A stretch of 15,265 nt of DNA, taken from assembly GCA_021296165.1 (NCBI GenBank), contig JAGWAW010000014.1, forward strand, positions 1 to 15,265, given 5' to 3'. A program made the position numbers and the translations under genes. Under the pieces are notes generated by a model that had not been told where the DNA came from, ran no database searches, and saw nothing but the letters and a program-made list of their open reading frames with translations. Of this stretch, positions 1-6,528 are shown one piece after another (the stretch's first letter is position 1; each line of letters begins with the position of its first letter). Origin of the DNA: Nitrosopumilaceae archaeon (GTDB lineage Archaea; Thermoproteota; Nitrososphaeria; Nitrososphaerales; Nitrosopumilaceae).

Positions 1-2
1 TG

Positions 3-815
3 TCGGCGGTGGTGGTCTCGGTGGGCGCCGGGTTCGTGGCGCAGATCGGCGAGTGCGCCCACGCGTGCCCCGACCACACCCTGACATACGCCTGGATAAG
101 CTCGCTGGGGGTGGTCTTCTTTGCGGTGACCCTACCCGTCCTGCTGGTGCCCCTGCTGGGCCACGTCACGCAGGTGGCCTCCCGCACCATAACCGGGGCA
201 ATCCAGACGGCCGGGACGGTGGCCGGCACCGGCATGGCGGGGGCCATACAGGGCGTGCGCTCGGGGCTGGCCCAGCCGGGGGGCATGCGGGACCTCAGCT
301 CGCTGGCCCGGACCGCCGGGGCCGGCTCCCTGGGCGGGCTTCTGGGCTCCCTGTCGGGCGCCTCCCGCGCCGGGGCAAAGTTCTCCGATGCGGGCCCGAC
401 CATACCCGTGGGCCCGGCCGCCGGGGCGGCCGGCTCGTATGTAGCGGGGGGCGCCCCGGGCATAATAGACCGCATAACCGGGGAGGGCGCCACATCCGAG
501 GTGGAGTCGTACCTGGGCCGAATGCGGGACGAGACCCAGACCATGGAGCGGCTACGCCGCGCCGGCGTGGAGGGCCTGCCCCCGTACGACCCCGGCGGCG
601 ACATCCGGGCCCACGCGGCGGCCATGGAGCGGCTACGCCGCGCCGCCGGGGACCGCCACAAAAAGGCATGGGACACCTACGGGGCCGAGCCGTCCGTGCA
701 GATGCTGGCGCACACCATGGGTATGGAGGGGCTGGCCGCCAAGATAAAGTCCGAGACCGGGAGCCGGTATGGTGTAGGACAGCTGGAGCGGGCCCTCCGC
801 TCCGCGGGAATATAG
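3..815 (+). CDS. Membrane-anchored Gly/Ala-rich protein, 5' end outside window
   Basis: The frame is open to the left edge, so this is the C-terminal part of a longer protein; a GTG at 9 is only the first possible start inside the window. What remains has a hydrophobic segment (around ISSLGVVFFAVTLPVLLVPL), then a long Gly/Ala/Ser-rich stretch, then a charged, helical C-terminus. Two cysteines (GECAHAC) sit before the membrane segment. The unit MERLRRA occurs twice, 27 residues apart, encoded by an exact 24-nt direct repeat. The hydrophobic segment followed by a Gly/Ala-rich amphipathic tail loosely recalls VirB6/TrbL-like transport proteins, but I see no diagnostic motif and do not assign a function. 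It converges with the VOC gene, leaving 16 bases between their stop codons. Confidence 0.7.
   Translation, partial: SAVVVSVGAGFVAQIGECAHACPDHTLTYAWISSLGVVFFAVTLPVLLVPLLGHVTQVASRTITGAIQTAGTVAGTGMAGAIQGVRSGLAQPGGMRDLSSLARTAGAGSLGGLLGSLSGASRAGAKFSDAGPTIPVGPAAGAAGSYVAGGAPGIIDRITGEGATSEVESYLGRMRDETQTMERLRRAGVEGLPPYDPGGDIRAHAAAMERLRRAAGDRHKKAWDTYGAEPSVQMLAHTMGMEGLAAKIKSETGSRYGVGQLERALRSAGI
541..645 (+). repeat. 24-nt direct repeat inside the membrane-protein gene
   Basis: Bases 541-564 and 622-645 are identical (begin ccatggagcggctacgccgc). The offset is 81 bases, exactly 27 codons, so both copies encode MERLRRA in the same frame. This looks like an in-frame internal duplication. Confidence 0.85.
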
Positions 816-831
816 CCGGTATAGGACCCAA

Positions 832-1218
832 TCAGTCGCAGGGCTTGCTCTGCCAGAGGCCCAGCACGTTCCCCTCTATGTCGGAGACCTGCGCGTAAAA
901 GCCGTGCTTGCCCACCTCCTTCTTGGGGAATGTGATGCTGCCCCCAGACTCTGTCACCGTCCGCAGGCTCTCGTCCAGCGACTTTACACTAAGCACGATG
1001 ACCGGCCCGTCCGCGGGGGCCTCCTTGCGTCTCATGCCGCCGTTTATCGCCCCCGGGCTCTTCGGCATCCAGGTGTCGGGGTCCGACTCGGTGGTGGTTA
1101 CCCAGTGGTAGTCCATGTCCGGAAGCTTGGTTATCTTCCAGCCGAACACATCCTCGTAGAACTTTTGCATCCTGGGCTGGTCCTTGCAGGGGATCTCAAA
1201 GTGCGTGACGCTGTCCAT
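832..1218 (-). CDS. VOC-family (glyoxalase/bleomycin-resistance fold) protein
   Basis: A 128-aa single-domain protein. It starts MDSVTHFEIP with the β-strand and His typical of the first metal ligand of the VOC fold. It continues with a helix ending FYEDVFGWKI, a substrate-pocket strand region, and closes with GFYAQVSDIEGNVLGLWQ, the usual 'D.eGN..gl.q' end of the fold with the acidic ligand position. Such proteins are soluble metal-dependent isomerases, lyases or ligand binders; the substrate cannot be read from sequence. The start at 1218 was chosen over an in-frame ATG at 1293 because homology-like sequence begins there and a TATA box (1242-1249) lies 27 bases upstream, as expected for a leaderless mRNA. 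Confidence 0.85.
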   Translation of the reverse strand: MDSVTHFEIPCKDQPRMQKFYEDVFGWKITKLPDMDYHWVTTTESDPDTWMPKSPGAINGGMRRKEAPADGPVIVLSVKSLDESLRTVTESGGSITFPKKEVGKHGFYAQVSDIEGNVLGLWQSKPCD

Positions 1219-1241
1219 GGCGGTGTGGGGGCGGATCCGGC

Positions 1242-1249
1242 TATATATT
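1242..1249 (-). promoter_or_regulatory. TATA box of the VOC gene
   Basis: AATATATA on the minus strand, centred about 27 bases before the ATG at 1218. The spacing implies transcription starts at or next to the start codon. Confidence 0.65.
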
Positions 1250-1332
1250 CGATGGGGCGGGGACCTGAACACGTGCCCATGCCGCCATGGCATGTTGCGA
1301 TATGGCGCCCCTTGGGCCGGATCCGGACCCCC

Positions 1333-2778
1333 TTACCCGTCCAGGCGCAGCGCCTCTTTGAGGCACCGCTCCGCCTCTCCGCGCTCGCCCAGCATCGCGT
1401 GGGCGATCCCCTTCTTGTAGTGGAGCGCCTCGTCTTTGGGGTCTATCCGCTCCGCCTCCCTGAGGCACTTCAGCGCCGCATCGTACTCGCCCAGACTCAG
1501 GTGGGCGGTCCCCTTCTTGTAGTGGGACGTCCAGTCTTTGGGGTCTATCCGCGCCGCCTCCCCATAACATCGCGCCGCCTCTCCATGCTCGCCCATCTTT
1601 GAGAGGCACCCGCCCCTGTCCAGGTGCGCCGCGACGTACTCCGGGTCTATCCGCAGCGCCTCATCCAGACATTCCATGGCCTCCCCGTACCTGCCCAGCC
1701 TGTACAGGCAGTGGCCCCTGAGGTGGTGCGCGTCCCTGTCTTCGGGGTCTATCCGCAGCGCCTCGGAGTAGCACTCTGCCGCCTCCCCGTATTTGGACAT
1801 GGCCCGCAGGCACCCGGCCTTGCCTAGGAGCGCCCCTGTGTAGTTGGGGTCTATCCGCAGCGCCTCGGAGTAGCACTCTGCCGCCTCGGCGTCCAGGCCC
1901 ATGGCGAACAGGCAGTCGCCCTGGCCCGCGTGGGCGTCAGCGTAGTTGGGGTCTATATCCAGCGCCTCGGAGTAGCAATCCAGCGCATCGGACTCCCCGT
2001 TGTCCATGTACAGGCAGTGGCCCCTGATCAGGTGCGCCTCGGCGTCCCCGGGGTTTAGGCGCAGCGCCTCGTCTATGCACCGCGCCGCATCCCCGTACCT
2101 GCCCAGCTCGTACAGGCATTCGGCCTTGTTTTTGTGCGCCCCAGCGTCCCCGGAGTCCAGGCGCAGGGAGCTGTTGAACGACTTTATCGCGGACCTGTAC
2201 TTTTTTGCGCGGATCAGGGCCGCGCCCTTTCTGTCGTATGCCTCCTTGAAGCCGGGGTTTATCCGCAGCGCCGCGTTGTAGTGCCTTATGGCGTCCCCGG
2301 GCCTGTCCAGCAAATCCAGGCATATTCCCTTGGCGTGGTACGCCTCTGCGGACTTGGGGCCGATGCGCAGCGACTCATCAAGGCACACTATGGCGTCCCT
2401 TGGCATGTCCATGTTGAGAAGGCACATTCCCTTGGCGTAGTGAGCCTTCTCGGATGTGGGCTCGAGGCGGATCGCCTCATCAAAGCACTCCAGCGCCTCC
2501 CCGTGCCGCCCCAGCCTGATCAGGCACTCCCCCTTGATTTTGTGCGCCGACACGCTTTCGGGCTCGACTCCCAGCGCCTCGTCGAGGCACCCTATGGCCT
2601 CCTCGTACCTGCCCAGCGAACGCAGGGACGCCCCCTTGGCGCCGTGCGCGTAGCCTATCTTGGGATCCATGCGTATGGCCGCGTCGTAGTGCCGTATGGC
2701 ATCCTCGTGCCTGCCCCGGGACGCCAGCCGGTCGCCCTTCCTGTGGCGCGCGTGGTACTCCCTGCTCTCTGCGCCCAT
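1333..2778 (-). CDS. Tetratricopeptide repeat protein, 14 TPR units
   Basis: The 481-aa protein consists almost entirely of 14 back-to-back 34-residue TPR units with no signal peptide, membrane segment or other domain. Each unit follows the TPR pattern (A..KG.CL..LGRYGEA..C.DEALRIDP); the units end in DP/NP plus two residues, then begin again with A.AH. TPR solenoids are protein-protein scaffolds; the partner is unknown. Many units carry a Cys in helix A (GxCL) and in helix B (ECYSEAL, RCLDEAL). The ATG at 2778 was chosen because repeat 1 begins there and a TATA element lies about 29 bases upstream; the in-frame extension to 2850 crosses that promoter. DNA-level repeats between neighbouring units indicate recent unit duplication. 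Confidence 0.92.
   Translation of the reverse strand: MGAESREYHARHRKGDRLASRGRHEDAIRHYDAAIRMDPKIGYAHGAKGASLRSLGRYEEAIGCLDEALGVEPESVSAHKIKGECLIRLGRHGEALECFDEAIRLEPTSEKAHYAKGMCLLNMDMPRDAIVCLDESLRIGPKSAEAYHAKGICLDLLDRPGDAIRHYNAALRINPGFKEAYDRKGAALIRAKKYRSAIKSFNSSLRLDSGDAGAHKNKAECLYELGRYGDAARCIDEALRLNPGDAEAHLIRGHCLYMDNGESDALDCYSEALDIDPNYADAHAGQGDCLFAMGLDAEAAECYSEALRIDPNYTGALLGKAGCLRAMSKYGEAAECYSEALRIDPEDRDAHHLRGHCLYRLGRYGEAMECLDEALRIDPEYVAAHLDRGGCLSKMGEHGEAARCYGEAARIDPKDWTSHYKKGTAHLSLGEYDAALKCLREAERIDPKDEALHYKKGIAHAMLGERGEAERCLKEALRLDG
1744..1887 (-). repeat. Exact 42-bp direct repeat between adjacent TPR units
   Basis: Bases 1744-1785 and 1846-1887 are identical over 42 bp. The offset is 102 bp, exactly one 34-codon TPR. 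They encode the shared AECYSEALRIDP part of units 9 and 10. Confidence 0.85.
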
Positions 2779-2802
2779 CGGCGTGGCGCATGGGGCGCGG
2801 CC

Positions 2803-2812
2803 TAAATAATAT
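2803..2812 (-). promoter_or_regulatory. TATA box of the TPR gene
   Basis: ATATTATTTA on the minus strand, in otherwise GC-rich sequence, centred about 29 bases before the ATG at 2778. Confidence 0.55.
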
Positions 2813-2883
2813 TGGCGGCGGGCCGGGTGGGATTCGCAGAGCCGGCGCACCGGCTTGTCCGGCGGGGCGCGCCGTACCTATCG

Positions 2884-3831
2884 TCAGCAGGCCGGCAGCT
2901 TCACGGCCAGCCTGCGGCGGAACTCGGCCACGTCTCGGCGCGCCTCCACCATGGCCGACTGCACGCCGGTGGGGGGCGTATACCGGGAGATGCTGCGGCC
3001 GGCCACGCACATCTCTATCAGGATGTCGCGCAGCTCCTCGACGCGCCGCTCCAGCTGGCTGCAGAACGTATACCCCTTGTACTCGCGCCGCAGTATCTGG
3101 ACTATGCGCCTCTGGACGGCGCACTGTACCCGGCGGTCCTCCAGGGACTCTTCGGTTATGCCCCTCCCGGCCAGGGCCGCCCGACCCGCATCGTCGGCCG
3201 ACTCGAACGCCTTCAGGTCCCGCCGGTACTCCCGCTCGAACCTCGCCCGGCTGATGTCCTCGGCCTCTATGTTTATGGCGTGTATCTCCTGCAGGTTGTC
3301 GTTGTCGTACCTGCCCTGCTCGAAGCTAAAGTCCTTGTCCTCCAGCAGGGCCTTGGTGTACCTCCACCGGCGGTAGGTCCTCTGCTCCTCGGGGGTGCGG
3401 CCGCTCAGTTCGTCCAGGCGCTCGTGGGCCAGCTGTATCTCGTTGTATACGAAGCCCATCCCGGGGTGCCGCCGCCAGCCGGCACCCATGGGGCCCTTGG
3501 CGCCGTACGATATACCCTCCAGCAGCCAGGCCACGTACTTGGGGGTGGGCTTCCAGCCGTTCCACTTCTCCAGTCTGCCCTCGAAGGGGAACCTCCAGGG
3601 CCCCCGCGGGGTCTGCTCCACCCAAGTGAACTTGAACCTGTCCCAGCGGCCGGCCTTCCAGCCGTCTATGCTGGTGTTCTGTATGGCAAAGCAGAGACCG
3701 TGCCTGTCCGACTCAAAGGCGGCCCGCCGGTCGGTTATGTAGAACCAGCCGGATCCGACCCTGCGGCCGTCTATGCGGGCCTTGCACCTGAACATAAAGT
3801 CCATCTCCTCGTTATCCTTGAGCAGTATCAC
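2884..3831 (-). CDS. Uncharacterised protein with possible GRAM/PH-like N-terminus
   Basis: A 315-aa soluble, charged protein. Residues ~12-52 (FMFRCKARIDGRRVGSGWFY, then ITDRRAAFES...GLCFAI) match the strand pattern of GRAM/bacterial-PH domains, whose core reads 'G.lylTn.Rl.Fes...gl.f.I'; this call is tentative. Residues ~60-130 are Trp/Gly-rich with no recognised motif. The remainder (~130-315) is strongly helical and Arg/Glu-rich, probably partly coiled coil. No catalytic motif is seen. The GTG at 3831 is the first start after an in-frame stop and lies 27 bases from a TATA element at 3854-3862; ATG at 3804 is the alternative. It precedes the TPR gene on the same strand, 105 bases away with its own promoter, so it is probably not a strict operon. 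Confidence 0.8.
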   Translation of the reverse strand: MILLKDNEEMDFMFRCKARIDGRRVGSGWFYITDRRAAFESDRHGLCFAIQNTSIDGWKAGRWDRFKFTWVEQTPRGPWRFPFEGRLEKWNGWKPTPKYVAWLLEGISYGAKGPMGAGWRRHPGMGFVYNEIQLAHERLDELSGRTPEEQRTYRRWRYTKALLEDKDFSFEQGRYDNDNLQEIHAINIEAEDISRARFEREYRRDLKAFESADDAGRAALAGRGITEESLEDRRVQCAVQRRIVQILRREYKGYTFCSQLERRVEELRDILIEMCVAGRSISRYTPPTGVQSAMVEARRDVAEFRRRLAVKLPAC

Positions 3832-3833
3832 GG

Positions 3834-3909
3834 GGTATCATACCGTTATATACTATTTAATACTTGTGAATAAAGGATTAGATTGGTATCTATGGGTATG
3901 AATACCGTT
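3834..3909. promoter_or_regulatory. Repeated palindromic site between divergent genes
   Basis: Two similar dyads lie upstream of the GRAM-like gene: ggtat-c-atacc followed by gtt (3834-3847), and ggtat-ga-atacc followed by gtt (3895-3909). The first lies between the TATA element (3854-3862) and the GTG at 3831, where a repressor would block initiation. Operator function is inference. The rest of 3862-4107, up to the prepilin peptidase, shows no gene. Confidence 0.35.
3854..3862 (-). promoter_or_regulatory. TATA box of the GRAM-like gene
   Basis: TATTAAATA on the minus strand, centred 27 bases before the GTG at 3831. A second AT-rich element (3846-3852) is nearer, about 18 bases away, and less well placed. 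Confidence 0.5.
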
Positions 3910-4080
3910 CCATATCCGTATCGTATTCTATCGCAGGTTCCCGGGGGCCGCGGAGGGTTTGGGACTTGCCCGCCCTGGCCATTGGCGCGGCCCGCCTTTG
4001 CTGCAGCCGCGCTAGTAGATGTGAACGATGCGGTTCAGCCGCGCATAAGGATGCCGCATCCGTGGGGGCCCGCTGCGGCC

Positions 4081-4086
4081 TTTTAT
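4081..4086 (+). promoter_or_regulatory. TATA box of the prepilin peptidase gene
   Basis: ttttat in a GC-rich context, centred about 25 bases before the ATG at 4108. It supports that start rather than in-frame upstream codons. Confidence 0.45.
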
Positions 4087-4107
4087 CGACGCGTGTTGTG
4101 TGCGGTG

Positions 4108-4770
4108 ATGGAGTACGAGGCGGCGCGGCTGGCGCTGGCGGGCCTGGCGCTGGCGCCGGCGGCCATACATGATGCCCGGTCCCGGAGCGTCCCGGTGTGG
4201 TGGCTGGGTATGGGATGGGCGGCGGCCTGCATGTTCGCCATGTATGATGTGGCGTGGGGGGGCATGGAGTGGTGGCCCGGGGGAGCGGCCGCCGCGCTGG
4301 GTGTGGTGTGCGGCGGCCTGCTGGTCGCGGCCTCGCGGTACGTGATGCTGGGGGCCGCCGACGGGCACATCATGGCCGTATCATGTATGATGCTGCCCTG
4401 GCATGGCGGGGTGCCACTGGCGCTGTATGGCATAGCGGCGGGGTGCGCCGCCGCCTTGGCGTGGATGGCCGCCCTCAACGTGTGGTACAACCTGCGGGAC
4501 ATGGCCGGGGGCCGCGCCGTACCGTTGCGGGACCTCTTCGTGTGCCACCGCAAGCGGCCCGGCGAGAGGTTCGTCGTTGGTGCGGCGCGGCGCGGCCCCG
4601 TGCACATGGACGACTCCGGTATCGTGCGGGACGCGGCCGGGGATCTATTCGAGCCCGCAGGCGCGGAGGGTAGCAGGGTGCGGCCCGTCGCTCCCATGGC
4701 CTCGTTTGTGGTGTCCGGGGTGCTGGCGGTGTCAGTGTATGTGATGGTGCTGTCTCCTATGGTGGAGTAG
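4108..4770 (+). CDS. Archaeal A24 prepilin/preflagellin peptidase (FlaK/PibD type)
   Basis: A 220-aa polytopic membrane aspartic protease that removes class III signal peptides from archaellins and pilins at the inner face of the membrane. The two family motifs are present. One is HDARSRSVPVW (catalytic Asp22), the archaeal form of the 'D.r...vP.w' motif after the first membrane helix. The other is GAADGHI (residues 82-88), the GxGD-type motif with Asp85, here GxAD. About six hydrophobic helices are visible (around 8-20, 32-48, 58-75, 80-97, 102-125, 198-217). A charged ~65-residue cytoplasmic loop lies before the last helix, as in FlaK. Length fits the family (~220-240 aa). An in-frame extension to 3883 is rejected because it has no family character and crosses the TATA box. 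No pilin or archaellin gene is adjacent. Confidence 0.85.
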   Translation: MEYEAARLALAGLALAPAAIHDARSRSVPVWWLGMGWAAACMFAMYDVAWGGMEWWPGGAAAALGVVCGGLLVAASRYVMLGAADGHIMAVSCMMLPWHGGVPLALYGIAAGCAAALAWMAALNVWYNLRDMAGGRAVPLRDLFVCHRKRPGERFVVGAARRGPVHMDDSGIVRDAAGDLFEPAGAEGSRVRPVAPMASFVVSGVLAVSVYVMVLSPMVE

Positions 4771-4820
4771 CGCGGCCACACACATGCAGAACCGGCCCGG
4801 GCTCTAGCGAAATGGGCGCG

Positions 4821-4828
4821 GTTATATG
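4821..4828 (+). promoter_or_regulatory. TATA box of the CoA-binding protein gene
   Basis: gttatatg, centred 26-27 bases before the GTG at 4851. This spacing decides the start: ATG at 4812 lies upstream of the box itself. Confidence 0.55.
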
Positions 4829-4850
4829 TGCCCGTCCGTACCGCCGGCGC

Positions 4851-5288
4851 GTGAAACGCGACGGGCATACCGACGGGCAGATCCGTATAATGCTGGAGGG
4901 GGCCCGCAGGGTGGCCGTGGTGGGCATGTCCCGGAGCGCCGCCAAGGCGGCGGGCCATATTCCCAGGTATCTGGCCGGGTGCGGGTATGATGTGGTGCCC
5001 GTAAACCCGAACGCCGACAATATCGGCGGCAGGAGGTCATACTCCAGCATAGCCGAGGTGGAGGGCAAAATAGACATCGTAGATATATTCAGGCCGTCGG
5101 ACCAGGCGGCGTCGGTGGTACGCGAGGCTCTGGCCAAGAGGCCCGGAATGATTTGGCTGCAGGAGGGGATCTACAGCGGCGAGGCGGAGGAGCTGGCGCG
5201 GCGGGAGGGCGTTCCACTGGTCTACAACAGGTGCATAATGGTGGAGCACCAGAGGCTGGTGGGCGCCAGCGGGCATCCGGACCTGTAA
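4851..5288 (+). CDS. CoA-binding domain protein (YccU family)
   Basis: A 145-aa single Rossmann-type CoA-binding domain (CoA_binding_2). The family pattern runs end to end: LEGARRVAVVGMSRSAAKA (nucleotide-binding loop, ~residues 15-33), HIPRYLAGCGYDVVPVNPNA, then IDIVDIFRPSDQA, IWLQEGIYSGEAEELARREG and the closing LVYNRCIMVEHQRL. The cysteine in NRCIMVEH is highly conserved in the family. Related domains form the N-terminus of succinyl-CoA synthetase α subunits, but this stand-alone form lacks the ligase domain; it binds CoA or an acyl-CoA and its cellular role is unsettled. The length is typical. The start is GTG, judged leaderless from the TATA spacing. Confidence 0.9.
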   Translation: MKRDGHTDGQIRIMLEGARRVAVVGMSRSAAKAAGHIPRYLAGCGYDVVPVNPNADNIGGRRSYSSIAEVEGKIDIVDIFRPSDQAASVVREALAKRPGMIWLQEGIYSGEAEELARREGVPLVYNRCIMVEHQRLVGASGHPDL

Positions 5289-5780
5289 TGTCAGGGCATT
5301 CTAAACACGCAAACCTGTTCTGGCGGGCGGCCCCGGCGAGCCGATCCCTTGCCGGGCATGTCTAGCCTACGCTGGCATTCGCCCCCCAACCGTCGGCAAT
5401 ACACATCTTCTGCCATCTGACTGCTGTAGGAACATGCCGATGGCCGTCCTGAACGCGCGGGCGTTCTTTGACATGATCCTGAAGATGCATATATCCTGTT
5501 GAGCGGGGTGGGGGCACTTGGATCTTTTGGTGCAGGCTCTAGGTCCGATCTTTTTGCTAATTACTAATCAGGTCTCAGGAGGAGGTGCTCAATACATAGA
5601 AATACCGCACGGATGCGGCCACAACCCTATGAAAACTCCAAGAAAGCGACAAGGCTAGGCTGCTTGTGCACGTTCTTGATTTGTCTGCTTCGACATACCT
5701 GCCTGCTATGTCTCGTTGGTCATGAATGTGACAACGCCCTACGCGTAACACTCTTAAAATATTGTACGGGCAGGGTATAT
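5289..5780. other. Intergenic stretch of ~490 bases without a convincing gene
   Basis: Short open stretches exist on both strands but none is compelling. On plus, codons ending near 5503 spell NARAFFDMILKMHISC before a stop. On minus, an ATG at 5474 opens a 35-codon frame beginning MSKNARAFRTAIGMF, with an AT element (5489-5495) too close (19 bases) for a standard leaderless start. They may be remnants of a decayed gene. Further on, the octamer gatctttt occurs twice (5521-5528 and 5548-5555), the second in a short T-run that could act as an archaeal oligo-T terminator on plus. No tRNA or rRNA features are seen. Confidence 0.4.
5754..5763 (+). promoter_or_regulatory. Likely TATA element of the coiled-coil gene
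   Basis: ttaaaatatt, centred 23-25 bases before the GTG at 5781. It is one of the few AT-rich blocks here and supports the internal start. Confidence 0.4.
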
Positions 5781-6041
5781 GTGGCAATTAAGAAAGATGT
5801 TATCAAGCAGCTACAAAAGCAGTTTGAACGTAACATAAAGGAGTTGAGTATGCAGGAGGAGAAAATAAACGGTATGATAGAAAAATGTGAATATGATAAA
5901 CAGGAAAGCGTGAAGCGCATGGTTAGACTCAAGACAGAAATCGTCAAATACAAGAGTGAAAGAAAATACGTAGTCCAGCGGAAGGAGATGCTTGAAAATA
6001 TGATGGCAGAGCTGAATAGTCTCAGTCTTTCTGGTCCATAG
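5781..6041 (+). CDS. Small coiled-coil protein, unrecognised
   Basis: An 86-aa protein made almost wholly of charged heptad-like sequence (QLQKQFERNIKELSMQEEKI, and LKTEIVKYKSERKYVVQRKE further on), predicted to form one long coiled coil; Lys/Glu-rich, with no membrane segment. I do not recognise the family. The frame is open upstream to 5613, but that part is Cys-rich and unlike the rest, so the GTG at 5781, 23-25 bases after a TATA-like element, is preferred. Base composition is visibly A/T-richer than the flanking housekeeping genes, which suggests transfer. Its last 20 bases overlap the 3' end of the minus-strand 52-aa gene. Confidence 0.55.
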   Translation: MAIKKDVIKQLQKQFERNIKELSMQEEKINGMIEKCEYDKQESVKRMVRLKTEIVKYKSERKYVVQRKEMLENMMAELNSLSLSGP

Positions 6042-6180
6042 ACTGGTTATACCTGCGAACGGCTTCTGCGGACTCGCGCATTGACTTAGCTAGCCTAGGA
6101 TTGTCCGGGAACATCTTCGCCATCTTGTCTGCATCCCTCTCGAGCTCTTCAGGTGTCGGCAATAGTTCTCTCAAGCCCAT
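6022..6180 (-). CDS. Small 52-aa hypothetical protein
   Basis: An ATG at 6180 opens 52 codons: MGLRELLPTPEELERDADKM, then an amphipathic, charged helix around KMFPDNPRLAKSMRESAEAV, ending QSMDQKD and TGA. The composition (acidic and basic residues, no odd Cys/Trp runs) looks like a real helical peptide, not a shadow. A TATA element (6203-6211) is centred exactly 27 bases upstream, fitting a leaderless start. The 3' ends of this gene and the coiled-coil gene overlap by 20 bases, tail to tail. Function is unknown; a regulator or antitoxin is possible but unsupported. The insertion sequence sits about 50 bases upstream of its start. Confidence 0.6.
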   Translation of the reverse strand: MGLRELLPTPEELERDADKMAKMFPDNPRLAKSMRESAEAVRRYNQSMDQKD

Positions 6181-6202
6181 ACTATACCTAATGCTTGGCA
6201 TG

Positions 6203-6211
6203 TATTTATTT
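6203..6211 (-). promoter_or_regulatory. TATA box of the 52-aa gene
   Basis: AAATAAATA on the minus strand, centred 27 bases before the ATG at 6180 and only about 30 bases from the insertion-sequence end. The element therefore inserted just upstream of this promoter. Confidence 0.55.
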
Positions 6212-6231
6212 CATTATGTCGGAGCCTCCCC

Positions 6232-6240
6232 TACTGTGTA
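6232..6240 (+). repeat. Direct repeat (target-site duplication), left copy
   Basis: tactgtgta, identical to 8545-8553 and directly outside the left inverted repeat. Nine bases fit symmetric ends; IS66 elements usually duplicate 8, so one base is ambiguous. Confidence 0.7.
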
Positions 6241-6258
6241 GTATGAGGTCAGGTCTGC
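6241..6258 (+). repeat. Left terminal inverted repeat of the IS
   Basis: gtatgaggtcaggtctgc; the reverse complement is found at 8527-8544 without mismatch. Three further bases (gta/tac) also match outward, but these belong to the direct repeat. Confidence 0.9.
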
Positions 6259-6528
6259 GCTAGTGATCTTTATCTGATTTGGTACGCCTGTGTTCAAATA
6301 CCGTACCCACCCATACACATTCCATATCCACGACATGGTGCAGCGCCACACTGATCTCGTGCACCGTGTGATGCGGCCGGTGCGGTGCCGGAACCGTATG
6401 CCGCCCCGCCCCGTACTGCGACATTCCAAAAGGCCGTGCGGCGGAGGCCCCCGGCCGTCTCCGTCCGCGGGTGCGCAAAGTTCGGATGCGTATGAGCGGC
6501 CCCCGGCCATACGTACCCGCCCATTTTT

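Noticed and set aside
1333..2778. CRISPR-like regular repeats
   Set aside because: The 102-bp periodicity is the 34-codon TPR unit of a coding gene; there are no spacers.
2812..3873. 353-codon plus-strand open frame
   Set aside because: Shadow of the GRAM-like gene in a GC-rich genome; the minus-strand product has better composition and a promoter.
3883..4107. N-terminal extension of the prepilin peptidase
   Set aside because: No family-like sequence; it spans the TATA box, and the peptidase fold begins at the ATG at 4108.
4083..4958. 291-codon minus-strand open frame
   Set aside because: Shadow across two well-supported plus genes (prepilin peptidase and CoA-binding protein).
5613..5780. 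N-terminal extension of the coiled-coil protein
   Set aside because: Cys-rich and unlike the rest; a TATA-like element lies inside it and points to the GTG at 5781.
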